A DNA stretch of 64,000 bases from Staphylococcus sp. M0911 (GCF_003491325.1 NZ_CP022881.1:1054001-1118000), one strand, 5' to 3'; shown: positions 40,993 through 50,614, counted from the stretch's first letter. Notes: generated by a model not told the origin, from the sequence alone. Translations and numbers: made by a program.

Positions 40993-41334
40993 ATGAAAAG
41001 AATATTTGTATTATGTTTAGGCATGCTTATTTTGTTAGCAGCATGCGGTAGTAAAGTAGATGGTACATATAAAAATGATGAAATGAGCATTAAAGCAAGT
41101 AAAGATAGTGATCGTGCAACTTTACATCTAAAATCACTAGAAAATGATGGTGGTATTTTTGGTGTAGAAAAGAATGATGGTAATGTTGAAGGGCGAATTG
41201 ACAAAGATAAAAAAACAATGTCATTTGATGTGCAGGGTGAAACCATGAAATTTGATTATAAAGTTAAAGGGGATAAACTCATATTAATTAATCCAGATAA
41301 AGATGATGAAAAAATTGAATTGAAAAAAGAGTAA
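40993..41334 (+). CDS. Small lipoprotein
   Basis: A 113-residue secreted lipoprotein: N-terminal K-R, hydrophobic core and lipobox L-L-A-A-C with Cys18. The mature part is small, lysine- and aspartate-rich, with K-V-D-G-T-Y-K. It resembles the next gene (K-Y-K/T-Y-K core, repeated D-K-K/D-D segments). GGGGG precedes the ATG. Function unknown. Confidence 0.8.
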   Translation: MKRIFVLCLGMLILLAACGSKVDGTYKNDEMSIKASKDSDRATLHLKSLENDGGIFGVEKNDGNVEGRIDKDKKTMSFDVQGETMKFDYKVKGDKLILINPDKDDEKIELKKE

Positions 41335-41392
41335 TTTAATTTTGGAGATTGCATATTTTATACTGAATTTCTAATTGAAAGGTGTAAACAGT

Positions 41393-41707
41393 ATGAAGAA
41401 AATAATGGCGATTACGCTTACGATGCTTTTTATATTAACAGCGTGTAGTAATCAAATCTATGGTAAATACAAAGTGGAAGACAATGGCGGGACGATAGAA
41501 ATTAAGAAAAACAATAAGGTTGAGGTTTCTAATGAAAATGAAAAAGAAGTCTTACACGGTAAAATAAATAAAGATGATAAAATCATAACATTATATTATG
41601 AAAATCATCCTATGAAGATTGATTATAAGCTAGAAGATGATACACTAAAATTAAAGTTAAAGGCAGGTTCTGACGAAGAAGTTGTCAAAGCAAAAAAAGT
41701 AAAATAA
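41393..41707 (+). CDS. Small lipoprotein, paralogue of neighbour
   Basis: A 104-residue lipoprotein with lipobox I-L-T-A-C, Cys18 and the mature start S-N-Q-I-Y-G-K-Y-K. AAAGGTG at 41378-41384 selects this ATG. Similar in layout to the lipoprotein before it (G-K-I-N-K-D-D-K matches G-R-I-D-K-D-K-K), so an old tandem duplication is likely. Confidence 0.8.
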   Translation: MKKIMAITLTMLFILTACSNQIYGKYKVEDNGGTIEIKKNNKVEVSNENEKEVLHGKINKDDKIITLYYENHPMKIDYKLEDDTLKLKLKAGSDEEVVKAKKVK

Positions 41708-41717
41708 TGAGTATATA

Positions 41718-41760
41718 TAATGCCCGTTAAAATCATGATTCGATTTTAACGGGCATTAAT
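41718..41760. terminator. Bidirectional terminator between the lipoprotein genes
   Basis: 17-bp perfect stem 41718-41734 with 41742-41758, seven-base loop, T-rich on both sides. Confidence 0.92.
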
Positions 41761-41761
41761 T

Positions 41762-42088
41762 TTATTGTTTGATTTTCTCGAATTTTCTCTCACTATCATC
41801 GGGTTTTTCATCCGGTTTTTCTAATGCATAAATCGCCTTTTTACCAACTTTTAAATAACCAGTTGAACCGCCCAAATTAATTTTTGCAAGGTCTTTATGG
41901 TCCTTATCATCTTTTATTGACCCTTCTGCAGTTTCGCCGTCAGTTGTGACTTTAAGGGATTCACCTTTAATAGTGATAATATCACCATTCTCATTTTGCC
42001 ATTTACCTTCCGCCTTTTTAGTAGGGCTACTTGAACAAGCTACTAATAAGACACTAAAAATTGAAACGATTACTAAAATCTTTTTCAT
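41762..42088 (-). CDS. Small lipoprotein on the opposite strand
   Basis: A 108-residue lipoprotein with lipobox L-L-V-A-C (Cys18) and mature start S-S-S-P-T-K-K-A-E-G-K-W-Q-N. The motifs G-K-W-x-N-E-N-G and G-S-I-K-D-D-K-D resemble the other two lipoproteins. AAGGAGGT precedes the ATG at 42086-42088. Third member of the cluster, inverted. Confidence 0.8.
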   Translation of the reverse strand: MKKILVIVSIFSVLLVACSSSPTKKAEGKWQNENGDIITIKGESLKVTTDGETAEGSIKDDKDHKDLAKINLGGSTGYLKVGKKAIYALEKPDEKPDDSERKFEKIKQ

Positions 42089-42459
42089 AAAGCTCAACCT
42101 CCTTATTGATTGCTATCATTTTATCAAAAAATCAAAATATTGTGTATAAAATATTTTGTATAATTTGTTATAAATAGATTAGTATAAAATATCATAATTA
42201 CTTTTATTTCAATGTGAATTTTAACAGAGGTGTTCTTCTATCAAATTTAAAAAAACAAAAAACTTGAAAAGTTCATAATTAGCATGAAAATGCAATTTTA
42301 TTTATCTATTGATTCTGATACAATATGTAAGGATATAAGTTGATATGACAGTGATTGACATCATTTTTCATACATATACAAAATTACAAATTAAATGATA
42401 AATTTGAGAAATTGAAAATTGACATTTATCATCCAACAAAAATAAAGGGGGAGTGTTAC
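42089..42459. other. Intergenic region upstream of nagE
   Basis: A 371-base AT-rich gap. The best promoter is an extended -10 TGATACAAT at 42316-42324. No cre, T-box or ORF I can support; a long poly-A stretch lies near 42250-42262. Confidence 0.5.
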
Positions 42460-43938
42460 ATGTTTAAATTTTTTCAGAATTTAGGTCGTTCACTGATGTT
42501 ACCAGTGGCAGTATTACCAGCAGCAGCGATTATAGTTGGTATAGGTAACGCGCTAAACGCTTTACATGCCTTACCTCAAGTGGCTCAATTCTTTGTTGCC
42601 GTAGGTACTACTATTCTTGAGCAATTAGGCATATTATTTGCTATAGGTGTAGCCATTGGTATGGCTAAGAAGAATGATGGTGCAGTCGCATTAGCATCAG
42701 CATTAGGCTTCTTTGTAGTAACCAAAGTGTTATCACCAGATAAATTAGCGCCTATCTTGCATGTTAAACCTTCTTCATTAGGTGAAGCATTTGACAAGAT
42801 GGATAACGGCAACGTATTTGTAGGTATCATTATTGGTCTTATTGCGGCGTATACTTATAATCGATTTAGTGAAACAGAGTTACCACTCGCATTATCATTT
42901 TTCAGTGGTAAACGTCTAGTGCCAATACTCACTGCGTTTTTCTGTACATTTATAGCTGTTATTTTACTATTTGTATGGCCAGTTGTTTATAATGCTATTG
43001 TGACATTTGGTACTTGGATTGTAGGTATGGGGCCATTTGGTGCATTTATATATGGTGTAGCCAATCGTTTATTGATTCCAACAGGCTTACATCATGCATT
43101 AAACACAGTATTTTGGTTTGATACAATTGGAATCAATGATATTGGTAAGTTCCAAACAGGTAAAGATGCTGTACATGGTATTACAGGTCGATACCAAGCA
43201 GGGTTCTTCCCAATTATGATGTTCGGTATGCCTGCTGCAGCACTAGCAATGTATCATACAGCTAAAACATCTCAACAAAAACAAGTATATGGTTGGTTCT
43301 TAGGAAGTGCGATAGCTGCCTTTTTCGTAGGTGTTACAGAGCCAATTGAATTTGCATTTATGTTTGTTGCACCTATATTATATGTTATTCACGCATTGTT
43401 AACTGGATTATCATTATTTATTGCTGCTACTTTTCATTGGACAGCTGGATTTTCATTTAGTGCAGGACTCATAGATTACATATTATCTCTAATAAATCCA
43501 GTAGCTAATCAACCATTAATGTTATTAGTACAAGGTATTGTATTCTTCATTTTATATTATGTTATCTTTAGATTTGTCATACAGTTCTTTAATTTAAATA
43601 CCATTGGACGAGGTGACAATGAATTAGTTGATCCAACTGATGAGGATGCGATTGAAAAGGAAAGTGCTGATACTAAGCAAAGTAATGGAAGTAAATATAG
43701 TAAATCAGCTTCACAAATTCTTGATGGTTTGGGTGGCGCTCAAAACATTACTTCTTTAACAAATTGTGCAACAAGACTAAGATTAGAGCTTGAAGATAAC
43801 TCAATCATCGATGAACAGAAAATTAAAAGTGCAGGTGCTGTTGGTGTCACTAAGAGTGGTAAACATTCAACTCAAGTCATCATTGGTACTCATGTACAAC
43901 AAGTCGCAGACGAAATAGAAAAACAAATCGAATCATAA
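42460..43938 (+). CDS. nagE: PTS permease EIIBC, N-acetylglucosamine type
   Basis: A 492-residue sugar permease. The EIIC membrane domain (about 1-385) includes V-T-E-P-I-E-F-A-F and G-L-H-H-A-L-N. The EIIB domain at the C-terminus has T-N-C-A-T-R-L with phospho-accepting Cys436. There is no EIIA domain, so it must borrow EIIA from another system. The neighbourhood matches S. aureus nagE; glucose specificity is possible. GGGGGAGTG precedes the ATG at 42460. Confidence 0.85.
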   Translation: MFKFFQNLGRSLMLPVAVLPAAAIIVGIGNALNALHALPQVAQFFVAVGTTILEQLGILFAIGVAIGMAKKNDGAVALASALGFFVVTKVLSPDKLAPILHVKPSSLGEAFDKMDNGNVFVGIIIGLIAAYTYNRFSETELPLALSFFSGKRLVPILTAFFCTFIAVILLFVWPVVYNAIVTFGTWIVGMGPFGAFIYGVANRLLIPTGLHHALNTVFWFDTIGINDIGKFQTGKDAVHGITGRYQAGFFPIMMFGMPAAALAMYHTAKTSQQKQVYGWFLGSAIAAFFVGVTEPIEFAFMFVAPILYVIHALLTGLSLFIAATFHWTAGFSFSAGLIDYILSLINPVANQPLMLLVQGIVFFILYYVIFRFVIQFFNLNTIGRGDNELVDPTDEDAIEKESADTKQSNGSKYSKSASQILDGLGGAQNITSLTNCATRLRLELEDNSIIDEQKIKSAGAVGVTKSGKHSTQVIIGTHVQQVADEIEKQIES

Positions 43939-43952
43939 TATTTTTAATAGGG

Positions 43953-43990
43953 TAGGGCAAATTCATAATTTGAATTTGCTCTATTTATTT
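43953..43990 (+). terminator. Terminator after nagE
   Basis: 13-pair stem 43953-43965 with 43971-43983 (one G-U), then TTTATTT. Confidence 0.85.
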
Positions 43991-44040
43991 ACAACATGTA
44001 TATTATATAGTATCAGAATTTTCTGAAAGGGAGTTTATAG

Positions 44041-45165
44041 ATGAAGTCAGTATTGTTTGATGTAGATGGTGTTTTTTTAAGTGAAGAACGTTGCTTTGAT
44101 GTTTCAGCTTTGACTGTCTATGAATTACTAATGGATCAAAGTTATTTAGGATTGAAACCTGATATAGATTTAAGTCTTCTTGAAAATGAAGATATTGATC
44201 GAATTAGAGCAGATATATTCGTCAACGATGATGTTTTAAAAAAGTTGAAGTCACTTGGTTTAAACTCAAATTGGGACATGTTATATATTGTCTTTAGTTT
44301 ACATTATATTCAGATATTAAAAGCATTACCATCTGATGAAGTAGAAAAGATACTTCAGTCTCAACAAATTAATGGAGAACAGTTACAACATATAGGTCAA
44401 TTGATAAAATCTAATTATCAAATTGATTACCAATTGCCACTTAAATTTTTAAAACGTGTTCAAAGCGGAAAGTCTAATATTTTCTCTCGATTACAAGAGT
44501 ATGCGAGAAATGAATTAAATACGAACAATGTATCATACTTTGATTTTAAAAGTCCGCTTTGGAATTTAACACAATTTATATATCAAGAATGGTATTTAGG
44601 GTCAACATTGTTTAAAGAAGTTGAAGGTCATGCACCGTACAAGCAAAATAAAAGTGGTTTTATTCATCAAGAAATTTTAATACGTCCTATTAAAGAGATT
44701 CAAGATCTACTCAATGATTTGAAAGCTAGTGGCTATCAAATTGCGATTGCTACAGGTAGACCAAGAACGGAAACACTCGTGCCATTTCAAACACTGAATC
44801 TACTTTCATATTTTGATGAAAAGCACATTGTGACAGCAAGCGAAGTGTTAAAAGCTGAAACTATGTTTGCTGAATATAAACCTTTAGGAAAGCCCAATCC
44901 GTTTAGTTATATAGCAACATTAAGTGGTAATAAGAAAGATGAATACTTCAAATATATAACACATCAAAATAATATAGTTAAAAAAGAGGAAGTATTTATT
45001 GTAGGTGATTCACTAGCGGATTTATTAAGTGCAAAGAAAATAGGTGCTACATTTATAGGAACTTTAACTGGACTAAAAGGTGAACAGGCTAAGACAGAAT
45101 TAGAAAATAACGATGCCGATTATATTGTTAATCATGTGGGAAATATCCGCGACATATTATTATAA
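44041..45165 (+). CDS. HAD superfamily hydrolase, large cap
   Basis: A 374-residue phosphatase-like protein. D-V-D-G-V at residues 7-11 has the nucleophile, I-A-T-G-R is motif II and G-D-S-L-A-D is motif IV. About 190 residues between the first two form a helical cap unlike typical HAD domains. AAAGGGAG precedes the ATG. Convergent with serA. Substrate unknown. Confidence 0.75.
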   Translation: MKSVLFDVDGVFLSEERCFDVSALTVYELLMDQSYLGLKPDIDLSLLENEDIDRIRADIFVNDDVLKKLKSLGLNSNWDMLYIVFSLHYIQILKALPSDEVEKILQSQQINGEQLQHIGQLIKSNYQIDYQLPLKFLKRVQSGKSNIFSRLQEYARNELNTNNVSYFDFKSPLWNLTQFIYQEWYLGSTLFKEVEGHAPYKQNKSGFIHQEILIRPIKEIQDLLNDLKASGYQIAIATGRPRTETLVPFQTLNLLSYFDEKHIVTASEVLKAETMFAEYKPLGKPNPFSYIATLSGNKKDEYFKYITHQNNIVKKEEVFIVGDSLADLLSAKKIGATFIGTLTGLKGEQAKTELENNDADYIVNHVGNIRDILL

Positions 45166-45166
45166 A

Positions 45167-45227
45167 AAAAGCTACAGAATATATGAGAGATGTTATGATG
45201 TCATCAATCACATATTTTGTAGCTTTT
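45167..45227. terminator. Bidirectional terminator between the HAD gene and serA
   Basis: Stem AAAAGCTACA (45167-45176) with TGTAGCTTTT (45218-45227), extended inward by ATATG/CATAT pairing; T-rich on both strands. Confidence 0.85.
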
Positions 45228-45233
45228 ATTGAT

Positions 45234-46829
45234 TTAAAGTGTTAGTTTAGTACTTATAATTTTATTGAATGGTATCGCATTGTTAAGTTCAGTAACAAGG
45301 GTTTGTGATGCTGGTTGGTCAATAGATAGTATCATTAATGCTTGACCACCTTCAATTGTTCTACCTAAAGTCATTGAACCAATATTAATACCGTTACCTC
45401 CTAATAAATTACCTGTTTTACCAACTATACCTGGTTGGTCATTGTGACATGTAACGATTTGATACTGATTAGGTTTGAAATCTAAAGAGAAATTATTGAT
45501 TCTAACAATTCTTGGGCCAAAACCGGACAATACCGTACCACCAATTTTAATTGTGTCTTTATCATTTGATAATGACAATTCAATATAGTTACTAAAACCT
45601 GATTCGTTTTTATTTTTTTCAATTTGATAGGTTACATCTTGCTGATTTAATAAAGCTAAAGCATTGATAATATTGACTTCATCTCCAAAGTCTTCTTTTA
45701 AAATATTAGATACTATGGTTCTTGATATTAGGCTTGTATCAATTTTTGCTACATCTCCGCCATAAGTAATCGTTACTTCACTCGGTGCACCTTCTAAGAG
45801 TTGGATACCAAATTCCCCAATTGTAGTGGCTAATGATAAGTAATCTTTTACATTTTGGTCAACCTCATTCATATCCATTTTAGGTGCGTTGACTGCATGT
45901 TCGACAGTCCCTTTAGTTAATATATCAATGATTTCATTTGAAACAGAGACAGCTACTTTTTCTTGTGCTTCAACAGTTGATGCACCTAAATGTGGTGTCA
46001 CTATAATTTTATCATGTTTAATTAATGGCGAATCTAAAGGGGGTTCATGCTTAAATACATCTATGGCAGCTCTTGAAATTTGAGCATGGTCTAAAGCATT
46101 GATAAGTGCATCTTCATCAATTATCCCACCTCGGGCTACATTGATTATTTGTAAATTAGGTTTCGCTTTTTTAAAGAAGTTCTCGCCAACAATGCCTTTT
46201 GTTTTAGGTGTTAAAGGCGTATGGACGGTTACAAAATCTGACTTTGAAGCAATCTCATCTACAGTAGCCAATTGAATATCTAATGATTTGGCTTTGTCTT
46301 CTGTTAAATATGGGTCAAAGGCTAATATTTGCATTCCAAAACTTTGTGCACGTTTTGCTACACCTAAACCAATACGTCCAGCACCAATAATACCTAATGT
46401 TTTCTTATACAATTCTGTGCCACGAAACGCTTTTCTATTCCACTCTCCAGCTTTTAGAGATTGATGCGCTTGTGGAATATTTCTAGCCATAGCCAAAATC
46501 ATTGCGATGGAATGTTCAGTTGCTGAGATGGTATTGCCATCCGGTGCATTAATGACTAGTATACCTTTTAATGTCGCAGCTTCAATATTTATATTATCTA
46601 CGCCAACACCTGCTCTAGCAATTACTTTTAAATTTGATGCAGCTTCAATAATTTGGTCAGTAACTTGTGTTTGACTTCTCACGATTAACCCTTCATAGTC
46701 AGGAATTATATTTACCAATGTCTCTTCTGTTAAATCAGTTTGAATATCGACGTCAAAGTCAGGATGTTCTAATAAACTTTTAATACCTTCATCTGAAATA
46801 GGATCCGAAACTAAAATTTTATGACTCAT
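45234..46829 (-). CDS. serA: D-3-phosphoglycerate dehydrogenase
   Basis: A 531-residue NAD enzyme, first step of serine synthesis. Rossmann loop G-I-I-G-A-G-R-I-G-L-G; C-terminal intervening domain and ACT domain (the long SerA form). Its start overlaps the stop of the aminotransferase gene by 11 bases, so the two are translationally coupled. Confidence 0.95.
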   Translation of the reverse strand: MSHKILVSDPISDEGIKSLLEHPDFDVDIQTDLTEETLVNIIPDYEGLIVRSQTQVTDQIIEAASNLKVIARAGVGVDNINIEAATLKGILVINAPDGNTISATEHSIAMILAMARNIPQAHQSLKAGEWNRKAFRGTELYKKTLGIIGAGRIGLGVAKRAQSFGMQILAFDPYLTEDKAKSLDIQLATVDEIASKSDFVTVHTPLTPKTKGIVGENFFKKAKPNLQIINVARGGIIDEDALINALDHAQISRAAIDVFKHEPPLDSPLIKHDKIIVTPHLGASTVEAQEKVAVSVSNEIIDILTKGTVEHAVNAPKMDMNEVDQNVKDYLSLATTIGEFGIQLLEGAPSEVTITYGGDVAKIDTSLISRTIVSNILKEDFGDEVNIINALALLNQQDVTYQIEKNKNESGFSNYIELSLSNDKDTIKIGGTVLSGFGPRIVRINNFSLDFKPNQYQIVTCHNDQPGIVGKTGNLLGGNGINIGSMTLGRTIEGGQALMILSIDQPASQTLVTELNNAIPFNKIISTKLTL

Positions 46830-47982
46830 GCTGTATTACCTCCATAAATTTTGATACACCTGTACCAATATAATTTGAGTTTCTATATTCAGTAAGAATA
46901 AGTTCTAATGCGGAAACAACGGATAGAATATCAAATGGAGAGACTTTACCCATATGACCAATTCTAAGTATTTCTCCTTTAAGATGCCCTTGACCACCTG
47001 CAATAGTAATATTAAATCTAGATTTAAGTTGATTTTTAATTATTGTCAATTCATCTTTGGAATTTGGAATAAATGCTGTAACGGTAGGGGAAGCAACTTC
47101 ATCTTTTTTAACTAATACGTCGAGGTCTAGTGCTTTAAGAGCATGTCGTAACGCATCTCGAATAATATAATGACGTTGAATAACATGGTTCAAACCTTCA
47201 TGCTTAACTAAGTCAACATATGCATTCACACCTCTAAATAATGAAACATTTGGTGTAAAAGGAGTAGAGTGTTTAGTAGATGAATCTATATATTTGTTTA
47301 AATCAAGATAAAATCTTGGTGTTGTAACTTCTTTGAATCTTGATTTCGCTCTAGTGCTATAAGCGACAAAAGCTAAACCTGGTGGTAACATAATTGCTTT
47401 TTGACTACCTGACACTAAAACATCAATATGGTCTTTGACCAAGTCAACATCGACGGCACCAATACAACTTACGCCATCAACTATAAAATAGATATCTGAA
47501 TCATAAGATTTAATTTCTTGTCCAAGTACATGGATAGGGTGTAATACACCAGTAGATGTTTCACAAAATTGGGTAAAAATAGCAGTGACTTTGACATTTA
47601 AACTTTTAAGAAAATCTAAAAATGAATTAACATTGACTGCTTCGCCCCAAGAAACGTCATAGACGTGGATATTTTTATAATAAGTCTCAGCTATTTGTTT
47701 GAATCGATTGCCAAAGGCGCCTGAAACAATAATGACGATATGATCCTCAGGATTAGCGATATTTAACATACTTGCTTCTAATACACTCGTACCACTAGAT
47801 GTTAATATTAAGACATCATTTTGGGCACCGAATATTGGTTTTAAGCCACTATAAGCATCTTCAGCAATCACTTCAAAATCCGAAGAACGATGGCCTATCA
47901 TAGGTAATTGAATTTGGGACATAATTTCATCGGGTACTGGGGTTGGTCCTGGTGTAAGTAAAAGGGGTTGATAATAATGCAT
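46819..47982 (-). CDS. Class V aminotransferase (alanine--glyoxylate/serine--pyruvate type)
   Basis: A 387-residue PLP enzyme of the small-dehydrogenase-associated class V type. S-G-S-Q-K-A holds the PLP lysine and V-D-G-V-S-C-I-G the cofactor Asp. Older S. aureus annotation calls it a soluble hydrogenase subunit. Coupled to serA, it probably supplies the transamination step of serine synthesis (or makes serine from hydroxypyruvate). GGAGG precedes the ATG. Confidence 0.82.
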   Translation of the reverse strand: MHYYQPLLLTPGPTPVPDEIMSQIQLPMIGHRSSDFEVIAEDAYSGLKPIFGAQNDVLILTSSGTSVLEASMLNIANPEDHIVIIVSGAFGNRFKQIAETYYKNIHVYDVSWGEAVNVNSFLDFLKSLNVKVTAIFTQFCETSTGVLHPIHVLGQEIKSYDSDIYFIVDGVSCIGAVDVDLVKDHIDVLVSGSQKAIMLPPGLAFVAYSTRAKSRFKEVTTPRFYLDLNKYIDSSTKHSTPFTPNVSLFRGVNAYVDLVKHEGLNHVIQRHYIIRDALRHALKALDLDVLVKKDEVASPTVTAFIPNSKDELTIIKNQLKSRFNITIAGGQGHLKGEILRIGHMGKVSPFDILSVVSALELILTEYRNSNYIGTGVSKFMEVIQHES

Positions 47983-48054
47983 AAGTCATTCCTCCAAGTG
48001 TAATATTGAACCATTTTAACAAATATTCTGAAAATTTAAAAGGTTAAATAAATC

Positions 48055-48096
48055 GCTGTCAGATTTAAGCAATGATTTTCATCAATCTGACAGCTT
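48055..48096 (-). terminator. Terminator of the OsmC gene
   Basis: 11-bp stem 48055-48065 with 48084-48094; GATTTATTT on the minus strand after it. Confidence 0.85.
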
Positions 48097-48101
48097 TATA
48101 G

Positions 48102-48542
48102 TTATTTTATAATTGGTTCAATGTGAACTATGACGTTGTTTTTAATCGAGTTAGAAATCATACAATTATTATCAGCAATTTTTAATAATTTTGGTAATCG
48201 CTTTTCTAAATTGTCTTTATCTTTGTCTGCTACTTTGATTTCTGGATAATGTGTAATGGATGTCATTTTGAATTTTGCATTTTCAAATACAGCATTGCCG
48301 ATGGATTGTTGTGTAATTGAAATGTCTTTATAACCAGCTCTTTCAAGTGTTGCTGCCAAGGAAATAATATAGCAAGATGATGCTGCGCTAACTAATAATT
48401 CGTCAGGATTGGTACCCACACCAGTACCTTCTAAAGAGGCTGGAATAGATATTTGTTCATTAATCACGTCGCCAGTTACTTGACCAACTTCATTTCTACC
48501 ACCTTGCCAAGTGGTTTGAACTTTAAAGTCATGTTGGACCAT
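48102..48542 (-). CDS. OsmC family protein
   Basis: A 146-residue peroxide-reducing family member. The two reactive cysteines are in S-A-A-S-S-C and D-N-N-C-M-I. Reduction of organic hydroperoxides is the family role; the substrate is not shown. GGAGG precedes the ATG. Monocistronic with its own terminator. Confidence 0.85.
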   Translation of the reverse strand: MVQHDFKVQTTWQGGRNEVGQVTGDVINEQISIPASLEGTGVGTNPDELLVSAASSCYIISLAATLERAGYKDISITQQSIGNAVFENAKFKMTSITHYPEIKVADKDKDNLEKRLPKLLKIADNNCMISNSIKNNVIVHIEPIIK

Positions 48543-48619
48543 TTAGATTGACCTCCTGTGTCATTATGGTAATTTAAGTTTAGAATATTATTAATCAGAT
48601 TAAAAGAAAGGTGACTTTC

Positions 48620-49357
48620 ATGTCGAATGAACATTCAAATCAATCATATCAATTAATTGCTCATCGTGGTTTACCACAAGACTATCCTGAAAATACATTA
48701 ATAGGCTACCAACATGCTTTCGCATTACCTATAGATATGTTAGAAATTGACATACATTATACTAAGGATAAGCAACTTGTTGTCATTCACGACGATACGA
48801 TAGATCGTACATCTAATGGTAAAGGTAAAGTTAAAGATTATACATTAGAAGAATTAAAAAAATTGGATTTTGGTTCTTATCATGAGGGTCATTTTGAAGG
48901 CGAACAAATTCCAACATTTGATGAAGTATTAGATTTACATTCTCGAAGTTCAAAAAAATTACTGATTGAAATTAAAAAGCCAAGCCAATATCCGGGCATT
49001 GAAAAGATGATTGTAGATCAACTTAAAGAGAAACAAGTTCCAACACATAAGGTAATCTTGCAATCTTTTGATTTTGACAGTGTCAGTAAATTAGCGCATA
49101 TGAATGTGCCTTATGAACTAGGTGTGTTAATAAGTAAGAAAAAATATTGGTATAAATCACCAGATTTTAAAGCGATTGCAAAAATTGCTAACTATATTAA
49201 TCCTAATTATAGCATTGTTAACAAACATTTTATGGAAAAAGCACATGCTGAGCATTTAAAAGTGATGCCATATACAGTTAATGATTCTAAAGAAGCAAGA
49301 AAACTCATAGACCTAAATATTAATGGTATTATTACGGATATACCTGACCGATTATAA
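48620..49357 (+). CDS. Glycerophosphodiester phosphodiesterase
   Basis: A 245-residue TIM-barrel enzyme (GDPD/GlpQ type) releasing glycerol-3-phosphate from phosphodiesters. A-H-R-G-L-P-Q and E-I-D-I-H-Y with H-D-D-T-I-D-R-T are the metal and catalytic motifs. No signal peptide, so cytoplasmic. AAAGGTGA at 48607-48614 selects the ATG at 48620; the GTG at 48611 overlaps it. Confidence 0.9.
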   Translation: MSNEHSNQSYQLIAHRGLPQDYPENTLIGYQHAFALPIDMLEIDIHYTKDKQLVVIHDDTIDRTSNGKGKVKDYTLEELKKLDFGSYHEGHFEGEQIPTFDEVLDLHSRSSKKLLIEIKKPSQYPGIEKMIVDQLKEKQVPTHKVILQSFDFDSVSKLAHMNVPYELGVLISKKKYWYKSPDFKAIAKIANYINPNYSIVNKHFMEKAHAEHLKVMPYTVNDSKEARKLIDLNINGIITDIPDRL

Positions 49358-49377
49358 AGATAAATCACTATAGAAAA

Positions 49378-49715
49378 GGGGGGAGTGGGATAGAAATTAT
49401 AAAGAACCACTAATCATTTATGATGTAGTGGTTCTTACACATTAGTCACAGCTAATGTGTACTTTAAAATAGGAATGCATGAGTGAAACTCATGCATAAG
49501 AAATACTAATTTCTAAAGAAAAAGTATTTCTTTATCGTTATCCATCCCCAACTTGCATTGTCTGTAGATTTTCTTTTCGAAATTCTCTATGTTTGGGGCC
49601 CGTCCCCCCGGAAAGGTTGACTAGAAAGGAAAATACTTATTATAAGTGCTTTTTCATTTCAGTCAACTAAAGCCTAAATATAAATGTAACTTGACGTATA
49701 TATCTATGTCCCAGC
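49378..49715. repeat. Staphylococcal composite intergenic repeat (six hairpins)
   Basis: Between convergent genes. Five short perfect or near-perfect hairpins follow each other: 49402-49436, 49437-49460, 49475-49497, 49498-49532, 49546-49598 (CCCCAA/TTGGGG), then 49616-49667 (GTTGACT/AGTCAAC). TTTGGGGCCC at 49592-49601 and ACTTGCATTGTCTGTAGA near 49551 match the end of a known staphylococcal STAR-like element. Outer GGGATAGA (49388-49395) pairs roughly with TCTATGTCCC (49703-49712). Confidence 0.75.
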
Positions 49716-49737
49716 CTGTAATTATTTATGGAAATAA

Positions 49738-49770
49738 AAAAACACCCAATCTCCAAAGAGAAAGGGTGAA
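49738..49770 (-). terminator. Terminator of rpsD
   Basis: CACCC/GGGTG (49743-49747 with 49764-49768) plus TCTC/GAGA pairs around a CAAA loop; T6 on the minus strand. Confidence 0.75.
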
Positions 49771-49783
49771 GAATATAAACATA

Positions 49784-50386
49784 TTATCTTGAGTAGTACT
49801 CAACGATTAATTGTTCATTGATTTCAGCTGGTAACTCGCTACGTTCAGGGAAACGAACGAAAGTTCCTTTTAAGCTGTCTGCATCAAAGTTTAAATATTC
49901 AGGAACAAAGTTGTTGATTTCAACAGACTCAGTAATGATATTTAATTTTTGAGATTTTTCACGAACAGCGATTTCTTGACCAGGTTTTAATGAATATGAT
50001 GGGATGTCTACGCGACGGCCATCAACTTCGATGTGACCATGGTTAACTAATTGACGTGCTTGACGACGTGTACGAGCTAAACCTAATGAGTAAACTACTG
50101 CGTCTAAACGACTAGCAAGTAAAATCATGAAGTTTTCACCGTGTACACCGTATTGTTTAGCAGCGATGTCAAATGTGTTACGGAATTGACGTTCTGTCAT
50201 TCCATATAAGTAACGTAATTTTTGTTTTTCACGTAATTGTAAACCATATTCTGATAATTTTTTACGTTGGTTTGGACCATGTTGTCCTGGTGCGTAAGGA
50301 CGTTTTTCTAATTCTTTACCTGTACCGCTTAAAGAAATACCTAAGCGACGAGATTTTTTCCAGTTTGAACCTCTGAATCGAGCCAT
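49784..50386 (-). CDS. rpsD: 30S ribosomal protein S4
   Basis: A 200-residue primary rRNA-binding protein. S4 domain motif [28 protein letters not shown] precedes the ATG. The 200-residue form without zinc-binding cysteines is usual in low-zinc Firmicutes paralogues as well as main copies. The upstream leader is likely its own binding site. Confidence 0.97.
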   Translation of the reverse strand: MARFRGSNWKKSRRLGISLSGTGKELEKRPYAPGQHGPNQRKKLSEYGLQLREKQKLRYLYGMTERQFRNTFDIAAKQYGVHGENFMILLASRLDAVVYSLGLARTRRQARQLVNHGHIEVDGRRVDIPSYSLKPGQEIAVREKSQKLNIITESVEINNFVPEYLNFDADSLKGTFVRFPERSELPAEINEQLIVEYYSR

Positions 50387-50580
50387 AATAAGACTCCTCC
50401 TTTTTCTTTTTTGTTGTTATGAATAAACAAAAAAGAGTGTTATATGCTTATTAAGATATGTTGTTTTATGTGTCTTCACCTTATAGCGACAGTTACACGG
50501 CACGTCCGCATTGGGAACAACATAGCGCTCAATAATATACAACTGCTATTTTCGTTAATTCACACAAACTTCATTGTAAC
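50387..50580 (-). promoter_or_regulatory. Probable S4 autoregulatory leader of rpsD
   Basis: On the minus strand a roughly 190-base leader without ORF. It has a stem CTTTTTTGTT/AACAAAAAAG (about 50411-50441) near the ribosome binding site and GC-rich elements (about 50494-50530) upstream. S4 is known to repress its own mRNA in B. subtilis; the fold here is inferred. Confidence 0.5.
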
Positions 50581-50614
50581 AGTTTATGCGTAAGAGTCAA
50601 TACTTTTAATTCAA

